Shown: positions 32,445-40,720, numbered from the stretch's first letter. The stretch is DNA of 64,000 nt from Budvicia diplopodorum (GCF_009800925.1 NZ_WOYF01000001.1:62001-126000), one strand, 5' to 3'. The notes: generated from the sequence alone by a model not told the origin. A program made the numbers and translations.

Positions 32445-33557
32445 TTACGCTCCGGTGACCAGTTTACGAATATGAGAAGAGATAACCTCCAGCTGCGGTG
32501 GCGTTACGCTACGGACATCGGCTTCAACTTTACCTTCATTCGCTTTGTATTCACGGAAATAGATTGCGGTGGCGCCCTGTTTCAGCTGGCGCATAATCTC
32601 AAAGGTATTTTTACCAATGGCTTTTTCATCAAAAGAGATTTCGGTTCTGGCGATATCACGACCGGCAGCGTCCCAGACGATTTTGGCTGAAATTCCTGGA
32701 ATAGCGTTAAGATCGCGGATAAACGGCGCCATTTTCTCAACCATTTCCTGACCGGTCTCTTTCTTAGCCGTCAGATAAACTTCAATGGCGTGAGTCAGGC
32801 CGAGAATGCCCTCTTTACCAATCTTCATGGCACGGCCAATGCCGCTAGACTGAAGCTTCACCCACTCAACGTATTGCTTACGGCCGGTGACCAGACCGCT
32901 GGTTGGCCCTTCAATGGCTTTACCGCCGCTGTAGATAACCAGATCGGCGCCCATATGATAGTAAGCGGTTAAATCTTCTTCCGCGGCCGCATCAACGATC
33001 AATGGCAGATTATGCGCTTTGGCTACAGCAGCCGCATCGGCCACGCTGAGCATGCTTTTCTGCACGGTGTGATGAGATTTGATATACAGAATTGCGGCGG
33101 TCTGAGGGGTGATTCTGGCAGCAACGTTGGCGGCACTGCACTCATTAGCAAATCCGGCTTCAACCACTTTACCGCCGCCCAGAGCAACCATGGTATCTAC
33201 CGGCGCACCGAAGTTTACGTTATGGCCCTTAGGCACGATAATTTCACGCGCTACCTGCTTATCAGAACTGTGCAGGTTGAGCAGTAAGTCGGCGTCATCT
33301 TTAATAATAACTGCGGCAACCGTCTGGGCAATACCGGCCGATGCGCTGGCAACCACCACCGCCCCCTCTACGCCCAGTAGCTTCGCGATGTACTCGCCGG
33401 TTTTATTCACCAGATCTTTCAGTTCAAAGTAGTGATTCATACCGTAATTAACCACCTCGACAACTTCAGCCTTGGGGGTAGATACGCCTAAGGCGGTCAT
33501 GCGTCCTGATGCATTAATAACGTTTTTTAAATGATATTTTTCATAGATTGATTGCAT
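32445..33557 (-). CDS. dgaE: DgaE-family PLP-dependent ammonia-lyase
   Basis: Pyridoxal-phosphate enzyme of 370 residues related to SelA and to Salmonella DgaE, the D-glucosaminate-6-phosphate ammonia-lyase. The PLP-binding Lys lies in VIYSGGKAIEGPTSG near residue 213, with the conserved Asp in LPLIVDAAAEED. It would remove water and ammonia from a 2-amino sugar acid to give a 2-keto-3-deoxy acid. The first 17 bases overlap the upstream deacetylase gene, implying coupled translation and a direct hand-over of product. The symbol is by family. Confidence 0.87.
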   Translation of the reverse strand: MQSIYEKYHLKNVINASGRMTALGVSTPKAEVVEVVNYGMNHYFELKDLVNKTGEYIAKLLGVEGAVVVASASAGIAQTVAAVIIKDDADLLLNLHSSDKQVAREIIVPKGHNVNFGAPVDTMVALGGGKVVEAGFANECSAANVAARITPQTAAILYIKSHHTVQKSMLSVADAAAVAKAHNLPLIVDAAAEEDLTAYYHMGADLVIYSGGKAIEGPTSGLVTGRKQYVEWVKLQSSGIGRAMKIGKEGILGLTHAIEVYLTAKKETGQEMVEKMAPFIRDLNAIPGISAKIVWDAAGRDIARTEISFDEKAIGKNTFEIMRQLKQGATAIYFREYKANEGKVEADVRSVTPPQLEVISSHIRKLVTGA

Positions 33558-34680
33558 AAATTAACTCGCCTTCTTTAGTTGCAATACATTCACCCGCCAC
33601 AATGGCGGCGATGGGAATAAATCGTTGTTTTCCGGTCCTCTTCTGGCCATCGGCGTCCGAAAGCTCAATGTCGCCGTCTTTAATGTCAAACACGGTGATG
33701 TCGCCGTCATAGCCCGGCTGTAAATAGCCTTTACCTTTCAGGTGTAGCAAATCGGCCGCTTTCGACGTCACACAGTCGAGAATTTGTTTCGGCGCAAAGC
33801 CCATACATAAGAACTTAGTCATCACCGCCGCCAGGCTGAATACCGGCCCGTTAATGCGATTGCGGTGATAAATATCGGAGCTTATCAGGTCAGGATAGGT
33901 GCCAATCTTCATCGCCTGTTCGGCAACGGAGAAGCTAAAGCTCTCGCCGCCGTGGCCGACATCGAGAATGACACCGCGGGCTAAGGCTCGTTGAATCGAC
34001 GGTTTCAGATTACCGTCGGCATCTAAAATACGGTTAGGTTTACCGTTAAAACAGTGGGTAATGATATCGCCCTTGTCTAACAGATTGGCAATGTCATCTA
34101 AATTGGGTGGGTTATTACCGATGTGAACCATCAGCGGTAACCCGTTGTGTTTTTGCATCTCTTTGGCCCGTTCCAACGGCTTAATACCATTTTCACCAAC
34201 CACGCTTTTACTCATGCGCGCTTTAATTCCCACCACAAATTCAGGGTGACGTTTAACCGCGGCCTGTAAACAATCATTATCAATGTTGTTCATATCAGAC
34301 AGTTCGTTCTGCGCAATAATACCGATGCGCGAGATATTCAAAAACGAATAGACGTTAGTTTTGTAGTTACCCGTCAGTGAATAAAAACGATCGACATCGT
34401 CTGCGCCAACGCTACCGGCGTCAATCACCGTCGTCACCCCGCAGGCAGCCCCGGCTAAGTCCGGCTCATCGTGATAAATCGGTGACTCCGGGTAGCAGTG
34501 AGTATGAGCATCGATCCAGCCAGCGCTGATAAAATATTTTCCGTTAAGGTCGATTTGCTTACGTGCCGTTTGGCTGCCAGCAACCGACGTACCTATTTCA
34601 CAGATTTTTCCATCGTTAACCACCACGTCAACCACGTCGCCGTTAATCAGTTTTGCTTGCTTAATGATTAAATCATTCAT
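33541..34680 (-). CDS. Amidohydrolase/deacetylase-family metallohydrolase (EF_0837 type)
   Basis: Amidohydrolase-superfamily enzyme of 379 residues, with the dihydroorotase-like layout: AHTHCYP (HxH) near residue 60, a probable carbamylated Lys in VVGIKARMS, MVHIG, THCFNG and the Asp in SSDIYH. A small beta domain is formed by both ends of the chain. Members of this subgroup remove acetyl or similar groups. Placed between the membrane genes and the ammonia-lyase, it probably frees the amino group of the imported compound. AGGTGAG precedes the ATG. Confidence 0.87.
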   Translation of the reverse strand: MNDLIIKQAKLINGDVVDVVVNDGKICEIGTSVAGSQTARKQIDLNGKYFISAGWIDAHTHCYPESPIYHDEPDLAGAACGVTTVIDAGSVGADDVDRFYSLTGNYKTNVYSFLNISRIGIIAQNELSDMNNIDNDCLQAAVKRHPEFVVGIKARMSKSVVGENGIKPLERAKEMQKHNGLPLMVHIGNNPPNLDDIANLLDKGDIITHCFNGKPNRILDADGNLKPSIQRALARGVILDVGHGGESFSFSVAEQAMKIGTYPDLISSDIYHRNRINGPVFSLAAVMTKFLCMGFAPKQILDCVTSKAADLLHLKGKGYLQPGYDGDITVFDIKDGDIELSDADGQKRTGKQRFIPIAAIVAGECIATKEGELIYAINL

Positions 34681-34727
34681 GACGTTTGCTCACCTCTCAC
34701 GCTAACAAAAACAGCTTATTTAACCAT

Positions 34728-35390
34728 CTATTTAACTATCAGCGGGAAGAAATACCCGAACAGCATGGCACCCAAAATAGCCCCACCGGCAACCGGCTTT
34801 TTCCATATGTAGAAAATCAGAGAACCGATTAATGAGCCCACGCCGATTGGAATAGACGCGGCCATGGCGGCAAGGATAATCAAAGGCCCCAAGAAGCGCC
34901 CAGAGGTATTGCCCGCGCCCATCATGATATCCGCACCGTAGGTTGAGTTACCCTGATTCACGGTAAATTTGCGCGCCAGAATAATCACCAAACCAACGGC
35001 AACGCCCAACACCATGCCGGTCGCTAATGCAGCATAGAAGTTAGTGACCAGAAAGCCAAAGCCACCGGCTAACAGCAGTGCCGGAACGCCAAGGCCCAGG
35101 CCGGTCTGAATCGCACCGCCAATGTCTAAAATACCCACCAGTGAACCTTCGATAATTCGGGCAAACAGGAAGCTGGCACCGAATGCCGCAACGGCACCGT
35201 AGGTACCGGTATCAAGGCCTGCACGTAGCATGGCCACGAAGGCCACTTCGTTAAATGCGCCAAAGCCATAAACTACATACATATGGGTACCGGCGAAAAC
35301 CCCGGCTGACAGCAGGCCGACAAAGATCGGGAACGTCCACTCGGCATACCAAGCATCACTTTTTAAATCGTTTGTTATATCCATCATCAA
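34728..35390 (-). CDS. DUF4310 family membrane protein
   Basis: Hydrophobic protein of 220 residues with about six membrane segments, from WTFPIFVGLLSAGVFAGTHM to GAILGAMLFGYFFPLIV. It is rich in glycine inside the helices, as many permeases are. It belongs to a family (DUF4310, EF_0833 type) known only from this gene cluster, and its function is undescribed. It follows the DUF4311 gene by 77 bases. The pair most likely forms the membrane part of a transporter, by position and topology only. Confidence 0.85.
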   Translation of the reverse strand: MMMDITNDLKSDAWYAEWTFPIFVGLLSAGVFAGTHMYVVYGFGAFNEVAFVAMLRAGLDTGTYGAVAAFGASFLFARIIEGSLVGILDIGGAIQTGLGLGVPALLLAGGFGFLVTNFYAALATGMVLGVAVGLVIILARKFTVNQGNSTYGADIMMGAGNTSGRFLGPLIILAAMAASIPIGVGSLIGSLIFYIWKKPVAGGAILGAMLFGYFFPLIVK

Positions 35391-35467
35391 ATCCTAGTAA
35401 TTGTTTTTACTGGTATCGTTGATTAGTAGTATTACCCGAAGAGCGATTACGCCTCTCCCGGTTAAAA

Positions 35468-36268
35468 TTACTTACCGCTTAACACGTTGTGCGCATGCTG
35501 CAACCAATCAGGTACACCCAGCATGAAAGACTGCAATAACTTGAGGTCAAAGCCACGGAAGAAGCCGCTCAAGACGAACAGCGCAATAACGGCAACCATC
35601 ATCGTTTTAGTGACTTTGGTCCAACCGTTGTCGTCTACGCCTTTACCAATCAGGATACCCAACACTAAGCCCGGGATAGCGTTGCCCATGATTAACTGAG
35701 CACAGCCGCCAAACAGGGTGGCCCAAAAGCCAGAACGACGACCGGCATCCATTGCCGCAAGCCAGAAAATAACCGGCATGACGGTGTTAACCAATATGTT
35801 AGCGGCAGGAACTAATACGTTAGTGGCGGTAGTTTGCAGCGATGCAGGCACCGCTGAAGCCGTAGTATTCAGGAAGGCAACAACCAGCGCACCGATGATG
35901 CCGCAGGCAATAGCCATCTTCTTAGGATTGTGTAATGTTTCAGCCACATTACGGTTTCGGGTCATTAGCGCCGCCGCACCCCAGTGAGGGATAATGCGGT
36001 GGTCAACGTCTTGAGTAAATGCACCGGCGGCAACCGACGATGCCCATGCGTTGAAGAAGAAGCCTAAGCCAAATGAGAAGTGAGATGCAGGATCCCCCTC
36101 GCATGAGTTCAGCTCGCCTAAGGTACGAAATGCGCCCATGCCCTGAGTAGTTGGCGCATGGAACATACGCGCGGCACCGGCACCAAGGCCGAAACCGCAC
36201 AGACCACCGATAATTAATGACTTTATCAGGACCTCAAAAACGGAATACGTGGTAGTTACATCCATCAT
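35468..36268 (-). CDS. DUF4311 family membrane protein
   Basis: Membrane protein of 266 residues with about seven hydrophobic segments. Conserved-looking polar stretches between helices include TLGELNSCEGDPASHFSFG and TQDVDHRIIPHWGAAALMTR, which could face a substrate. It belongs to DUF4311 (EF_0832 type), found only in this cluster; function undescribed. It starts 30 bases after the DUF4312 gene. Two ATG codons open the frame (MMDV), and either may be used. Confidence 0.85.
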   Translation of the reverse strand: MMDVTTTYSVFEVLIKSLIIGGLCGFGLGAGAARMFHAPTTQGMGAFRTLGELNSCEGDPASHFSFGLGFFFNAWASSVAAGAFTQDVDHRIIPHWGAAALMTRNRNVAETLHNPKKMAIACGIIGALVVAFLNTTASAVPASLQTTATNVLVPAANILVNTVMPVIFWLAAMDAGRRSGFWATLFGGCAQLIMGNAIPGLVLGILIGKGVDDNGWTKVTKTMMVAVIALFVLSGFFRGFDLKLLQSFMLGVPDWLQHAHNVLSGK

Positions 36269-36298
36269 TTTTTCCTCTAAACCATTTCAGCCGATCGA

Positions 36299-36595
36299 TT
36301 AAACCGATACGAAATGAATCTCTTGCACATTAAGCAATGTCACATCTAATGAAACATCCAAAACAACGGAATAAAGCTCACGCTTACGGGGTAAAAAGAC
36401 AAACAGGAACTTCTCGGTAGTCGCTTTTACGCTAGCGCTAACGATTTCTACGTCCTGAGGTTCAATACGTAGAATGATATTGCTGGTATCTTTTAAGACC
36501 GTTCGTTGCACAGAATTTAACGCGTCAGCGATAGCTTTTTGTTTAGTGTCGCCCTTACCGCTCACGCGTACCGATGTCTTAAGATGTTCTTTCAT
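36299..36595 (-). CDS. DUF4312 family protein
   Basis: Soluble protein of 98 residues from DUF4312 (EF_0831 type). An N-terminal KTSVRVSGKGDTKQKAIADAL segment and alternating hydrophobic strands suggest a small alpha/beta fold. It has no cysteine and no histidine apart from His4 and His94. Its start overlaps the stop of the SFCGS gene by one base (TAATG), so the two products are made together and may form a complex with the membrane proteins. Function unknown. Confidence 0.83.
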   Translation of the reverse strand: MKEHLKTSVRVSGKGDTKQKAIADALNSVQRTVLKDTSNIILRIEPQDVEIVSASVKATTEKFLFVFLPRKRELYSVVLDVSLDVTLLNVQEIHFVSV

Positions 36596-36960
36596 TATGC
36601 GTTGCCGTATTTTTTATTGAATGCTTTAACCAGGCGCTCGCCCAGCTCTTCTTTGTCCATAAAACCAAAACCTAATACCGTACAACCGTCTGCGATAGCG
36701 GTTTCGCCTTCTTCAATAGAACGCATACCGTGACGCACTTTATAGCCATATTTATTCTGCGCGGTAATCGCACCGGCACCGCCGCTTCCGCAAAAAGAAA
36801 TGCCTAAATCAGCCTGTTCAGCGTTCATCATGTCACCCAGTTTCATATCAGCAGCAACGCCCGGGATCACAATGGCTTTACCACCGGCCGCGTCAACGCC
36901 TGCCCCAACTTTCTGCCCTTTGCCTAAACGGTCACCGATAACAACGACGATTTGCTTCAT
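36595..36960 (-). CDS. Glycine-rich SFCGS family protein
   Basis: Soluble protein of 121 residues, of the EF_0830 type named for its SFCGSGGAGAITAQ motif near residue 56. The N-terminus (MKQIVVVIGDRLGKGQKVGAG) suggests a Rossmann-like alpha/beta fold. The single cysteine is in the motif. The shape recalls EIIB-like domains and also E. coli YhfU (DUF2620), another small protein coded beside a membrane carrier and a PLP enzyme; both comparisons are inference from pattern. It lies 16 bases after the PRD gene. Confidence 0.85.
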   Translation of the reverse strand: MKQIVVVIGDRLGKGQKVGAGVDAAGGKAIVIPGVAADMKLGDMMNAEQADLGISFCGSGGAGAITAQNKYGYKVRHGMRSIEEGETAIADGCTVLGFGFMDKEELGERLVKAFNKKYGNA

Positions 36961-36976
36961 GTTTCTTTCTCCAAAA

Positions 36977-37315
36977 TTAGGTGTTTGAACGTGCTATTTC
37001 AAAATGAACCGACAGTAAATACGCCTCTTCAACCGGCAAACCCGGCAGGGTATTTACTACGCGCTTAGCTAATTGCATTGACTCTGATGAAATCTCTTCA
37101 AACAGAGATTGATCAACCTCAGGCAATGGTTCGCCCGTTTTCGCCCGAAGAACCATGGCCTTAACGTGAGACTCCAACATTTGCTGTTGCACGTCTGTGG
37201 TATAAGCCCCTTCTTCTTTTAGCCAACCATCGATAGTCATCAGAAGCTGTTTAGTCACTTCTGCTGGCTGTAGGTTGTCTCCTACCATGTTGAAACGAAT
37301 ATGGCTCTCACTCAT
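36977..37315 (-). CDS. Free-standing PRD domain protein (EF_0829 type)
   Basis: A 112-residue protein that is a single PTS regulation domain with no DNA-binding or RNA-binding part. Two candidate phosphorylation histidines are kept: LESHVKAMVLRAKTG and YLLSVHFEIAR. They sit in the same surroundings as those of PRD2 in the nearby BglG-type regulator (LASHLTAMM, YLAVHIG). It is the first gene of the eight-gene operon. It may be phosphorylated by HPr or act as a partner of the regulator; no experiment is known to me. Confidence 0.85.
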   Translation of the reverse strand: MSESHIRFNMVGDNLQPAEVTKQLLMTIDGWLKEEGAYTTDVQQQMLESHVKAMVLRAKTGEPLPEVDQSLFEEISSESMQLAKRVVNTLPGLPVEEAYLLSVHFEIARSNT

Positions 37316-37707
37316 AAAACAGCTCTCTAATCAAATGCGATAATTATGGACGAAGAAGTGAATCTTGCCGTTCAAGGCTGAAAGCAATTTCCGATTGTTC
37401 GGTTCATCCGGCTAAATTGACGATGGAGCCACCCTACACATTTTAATTTGCCGTTAGTAGACCGACTTTTTCCGGTTCAAAGTGGAAATAAAGTGGAACA
37501 AAGCGTTGTAGTTAATGTGCTAAATGGAAATAACTGGCAGTAGCGAATAACGTTTTTTCGCGGATAACAATGGAGAGGTTTAGCCTACAGCTGACAAGAA
37601 TTAACTTATTGGTTAATATAGAATTTGATCTTTTCCTTTTTGACTGAGCGGGCTGATTTTAGACAAAAAAATAGCGCCATTTCCGGCGCCATTTTTAGCT
37701 ATTTTGA
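37316..37707. promoter_or_regulatory. Promoter region of the eight-gene operon
   Basis: The 392 bases upstream of the PRD gene, ending at rluB. TGGAA occurs at 37483, 37494 and 37525, steps of 11 and 31 bases, near one and three helical turns. TTTCC (37469-37473) and GGAAA (37484-37488) make an inverted pair with a 10-base spacer like the motif before the regulator gene. These are candidate regulator sites; the promoter itself was not assigned. Confidence 0.4.
37665..37695 (-). terminator. Terminator after rluB
   Basis: On the minus strand a 6-bp GC stem (GGCGCC with GGCGCT, loop GGAAAT) is followed by ATTTTTTT, 18 bases after the rluB stop. Confidence 0.7.
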
Positions 37708-38592
37708 CTAACCACGCTTAGTTTGATTGGTCCTTTTGGAGGTACTTCTGGAAGCGGGTCTTTGGCTATGCTTCTTCACGGCGCGACGAATCTGATTTGC
37801 TTTCGTGCGACGACGATCACGTTCCACCGGGATCTTACTTTCGGTTTCCGGTGCCAGCTCGACTAGCTTACGAAGATAGTTAATGGCACTCAGTTCAAGC
37901 TCATTATAGCCACCGCGCGGTAGCCCTTTCGGTAAACCAAGGTCACCATAGCGAACCCGGATTAATCGGCTAACCTGAACGTCAACCGCTTCCCATAGAC
38001 GACGAACCTCACGGTTACGGCCCTCGGTCAGAGTTACGTTATACCACTGGTTAATGCCTTCGCCGCCCTGAAAACTGATGGTTTTAAACGCGGCCATGCC
38101 GTCTTCTAGCTGAACGCCTTTTCTTAGCTGCTTGAGCTTATCTTCGTCAACCTGACCGAACACCCGCACCGCATATTCGCGCTCAACCTCACGGCTAGGG
38201 TGCATTAAGCGGTTTGCCAGCTCACCATCGGTGGTAAACAGTAACAGGCCGGAGGTATTCACGTCTAAACGGCCAACGGCAATCCAGCGGGAACCGCGAA
38301 TTTTGGGTAAACGGTCAAATACCGTCGGGCGACCTTCCGGATCTTTACGGGTACAAAGTTCACCTTCCGGTTTGTAATAGGCTAAAACCCGGCAAATGTT
38401 CTCTTCCGTTTCACGAATAGCCACCACGTGACCGTCAATACGTATTTTAACCGACTGGGTGACTTCGATACGATCGCCAAGGGTAGCAATTTTACCGTCA
38501 ACGCTGATTCGCCCGGCCTGAATAATCGCTTCGATTTCCCGGCGAGAACCGTGGCCAGAGTTGGCCAGAACTTTTTGTAACTTTTCGCTCAT
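37708..38592 (-). CDS. rluB: Ribosomal large subunit pseudouridine synthase B
   Basis: Makes pseudouridine at position 2605 of 23S rRNA. It has 294 residues: an N-terminal S4 RNA-binding domain ([21 protein letters not shown]), the RsuA-type catalytic domain with the Asp in [15 protein letters not shown] near residue 110, and a Lys/Arg-rich disordered tail from about 245. Conserved [11 protein letters not shown] is also present. It is near yciO and rnm, as in E. coli, but the btuR gene that normally follows is absent. Confidence 0.97.
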   Translation of the reverse strand: MSEKLQKVLANSGHGSRREIEAIIQAGRISVDGKIATLGDRIEVTQSVKIRIDGHVVAIRETEENICRVLAYYKPEGELCTRKDPEGRPTVFDRLPKIRGSRWIAVGRLDVNTSGLLLFTTDGELANRLMHPSREVEREYAVRVFGQVDEDKLKQLRKGVQLEDGMAAFKTISFQGGEGINQWYNVTLTEGRNREVRRLWEAVDVQVSRLIRVRYGDLGLPKGLPRGGYNELELSAINYLRKLVELAPETESKIPVERDRRRTKANQIRRAVKKHSQRPASRSTSKRTNQTKRG

Positions 38593-38698
38593 TGAGCTAC
38601 CTCTGTTGTCGCCTTCACAGGCGTCAGATATGGGGATGAATAAAATTTAGGACCGATAACCCGTTTGCACAGAATAATACCTTATGCGCCCGTTCCCA

Positions 38699-39319
38699 TC
38701 AACGAAACGGCGTTAAATCGCCAGCCCCTTCACGAAGAATGACCGGTGAATCATCCGTCAGGTCAATCACCGTTGTCGGCTGTTGGCCTAAGTAACCACC
38801 GTTAATAATTAAATCGACGTGCTTAGATAACGTATCGCGAATCTCTTCCGGATCGGATTCAGCAAAATCATTACCTGGCAACATCAGCGTTGTGGACATT
38901 AACGGCGCGTTTAACTCGCCCAATAATGCCAGAGCAATAGGATTGGACGGTACACGTAGCCCAATAGTTTTACGCTTATCGTTCATCAGGCGGCGCGGGA
39001 CCTCTTTGGTCGCCTTAAGAATAAAGGTGTAGTTACCCGGGGTATTATTTTTAATTAAGCGAAACGCCGCATTGTCTACGTGAGCATAGGTAGAAAGCTC
39101 AGACAAATCGCGGCATACCAGCGTGAAATTATGGTTATCGTCTAGCTTACGAATGCGGCAAATACGCTCCATGGCGTGCTTTTCTTCTAGCATGCATCCT
39201 AGTGCATAGCCAGAATCAGTCGGATAGACAATCACCCCGCCCTGACGCAAAAACTCTACCGACTGGCTAATCAGCCTCGGCTGAGGGTTATCCTGATGGA
39301 TATAAAAAAACTGACTCAT
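38699..39319 (-). CDS. yciO: Sua5/YciO/YrdC-family protein YciO
   Basis: Homologue of threonylcarbamoyl-AMP synthase, 206 residues from the ATG at 39319 (MSQFFYIHQDNPQPRL), the E. coli length. The YrdC nucleotide-binding core is present (GGVIVYPTDSGYALGC; TIGLRVPSNPIALALL). E. coli YciO has only weak synthase activity and cannot be assumed to replace TsaC. An upstream in-frame ATG at 39346 is not supported. It lies between rnm and rluB on the same strand. Confidence 0.95.
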   Translation of the reverse strand: MSQFFYIHQDNPQPRLISQSVEFLRQGGVIVYPTDSGYALGCMLEEKHAMERICRIRKLDDNHNFTLVCRDLSELSTYAHVDNAAFRLIKNNTPGNYTFILKATKEVPRRLMNDKRKTIGLRVPSNPIALALLGELNAPLMSTTLMLPGNDFAESDPEEIRDTLSKHVDLIINGGYLGQQPTTVIDLTDDSPVILREGAGDLTPFR

Positions 39320-39403
39320 GGGAATTCCTTTAACGCTTACCGGCACTCAGTACCGATAACTCACAAACCGTTTAGCGTAGTATCAATAGGGTATCGCTGC
39401 TGG

Positions 39404-40249
39404 CTATTTAAACCAGTCCTGCCATACGGGAATCACTTTATCCGGCAATGATAACCGGCGGCCTAACTCAAGCCACGCACAGGGACCGTGAAAATCAGAG
39501 CCCTGAGAGGCGAGTAGCTGGTATTCTTCTGCGTAGCGGGCTAACTGAGTGCGTTCATCAGGCGCCTGCTGACACTGGGCAACTTCTATTGCATCACCGC
39601 TGTCTTGCTTGAAATTAACGATTAATCGCCTCAACCATTTAGGCGACAAATCATAGCGGCTCGGATGGGCTAACGCCGCCTGCCCACCGGCAAGGTGAAT
39701 AGCGTCAACCGCCTCTTTAATTGTACACCACTGAGGAGGGACATAGCCCGTTTTACCTTTGGCCAGATACTTCTTGAATACCTGAGCCATATTCGACGCT
39801 TTACCAATCTCAACCAGATAACGGGCAAAGTGCGCGCGGGTAATTCCGGCATCACCGGCAAAGGCTTTCGCCCCGGCCAACGCATCGGGAACCTGGTTCT
39901 TCTCTAACCGCCGGGCGATCTCTTCCGCCCGCTTCTGCCGCCTTATCGCCTGATCGGCCAACAGCGCCACCATCGCCGATGACTGAGGGTCAATACCGAG
40001 CCCGAGAATGTGAATATCAAAGCCTTCCCAAGCGGTAGAAATTTCGACGCCGTTAATCAGGCGTAGCGGTAAAGCCAACCGGCTAATCGCATCCGCCGCC
40101 TCAGCCAGCCCCGCCGTCGTATCGTGATCGGTAATCGCCAATACGCTAACCCGCATCTCCACCGCCCGCTGAACTAACTGAGTAGGCGTAAGCATGCCAT
40201 CGGACGCCAAAGTATGGCTATGAAGATCGTAAATCGGAAACCGAGGCAT
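39404..40249 (-). CDS. rnm: 5'-3' ribonuclease RNase AM (PHP domain)
   Basis: PHP-family metal-dependent enzyme (YciV/TrpH) that matures the 5' ends of 5S, 16S and 23S rRNA and degrades pAp-type nucleotides. Metal motifs are YDLHSHTLASDG, ITDHDT, GVEIST, ALAHPSRY and SQGSDFHG. From the ATG at 40249 it has 281 residues, near the usual length. The frame is open upstream to 40399 with a hydrophobic-plus-proline stretch that the family lacks; a TTG near 40310 is another candidate. In E. coli the trp operon is the neighbour; here roxA is. Confidence 0.93.
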   Translation of the reverse strand: MPRFPIYDLHSHTLASDGMLTPTQLVQRAVEMRVSVLAITDHDTTAGLAEAADAISRLALPLRLINGVEISTAWEGFDIHILGLGIDPQSSAMVALLADQAIRRQKRAEEIARRLEKNQVPDALAGAKAFAGDAGITRAHFARYLVEIGKASNMAQVFKKYLAKGKTGYVPPQWCTIKEAVDAIHLAGGQAALAHPSRYDLSPKWLRRLIVNFKQDSGDAIEVAQCQQAPDERTQLARYAEEYQLLASQGSDFHGPCAWLELGRRLSLPDKVIPVWQDWFK

Positions 40250-40479
40250 CTCAGCCGGCGCATTATCGAGTGGTTCTAAATAGGGTAGTTCTATGGGTAT
40301 ATCGGTCAAAAGAGGTCCGGGGTATGCAGTTAAGTCGTTGCTAAATTTAAAGGGTATTGATATCACGAAGCAGATAAATACCATAACGGCCCATATCATA
40401 GCGCTTTACTCAGGTTAACCATAATGGTTAATCAGAAATTATTCCACAATGCGTTTGTTGTTAAAAAGCAATTGACCTC

Positions 40480-40720
40480 GAACTTGTCGTTGACCTGTCC
40501 CTTGACCTTCACCTCGAGCATGACGAATGTTGCCGCAGACAACGGGAAGGTAGCATGCCCAGCAGGACGCTGGGCAAGGCACGGCTTCGTCTGGAATGAA
40601 TCCGTGCCGGTGCGTTAAGCCTTACCGATGGCTAAGGTTGCCGCAGCAACGCTGCGGTCAACATTGGTAGCGAGGCCTCCGGGTGCAGGGGCTCTCGGCC
40701 TAGAGCCCCTGCTTGGCCGC
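40480..40720. other. GC-rich tandem-hairpin region upstream of roxA
   Basis: Within the 680-base gap between rnm and roxA lies a GC-rich block unlike the AT-rich DNA around it. Hairpins follow each other: 40557-40575 (GCCCAGC stem), 40578-40608 (GGCACGG stem), 40615-40635 (TTAAGCC stem), 40641-40657 (CCGCAG stem) and 40685-40712 (11-bp stem GCAGGGGCTCT, 6-base loop). TTGACCT also occurs twice at its left end, with the related CTTGACCTTC after them. No coding signal is convincing: a 64-codon frame at 40424-40618 spans part of it but crosses the hairpins and lacks any recognisable domain. Confidence 0.5.

Noticed and set aside
40250-40399. N-terminal extension of RNase AM
   Set aside because: Open frame with a hydrophobic start, but the family begins close to the PHP domain; extension not included, though an intermediate start cannot be ruled out.
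40424-40618. 64-codon frame upstream of roxA
   Set aside because: It runs across several strong hairpins, changes composition midway, and has no recognisable domain, so it is treated as non-coding.
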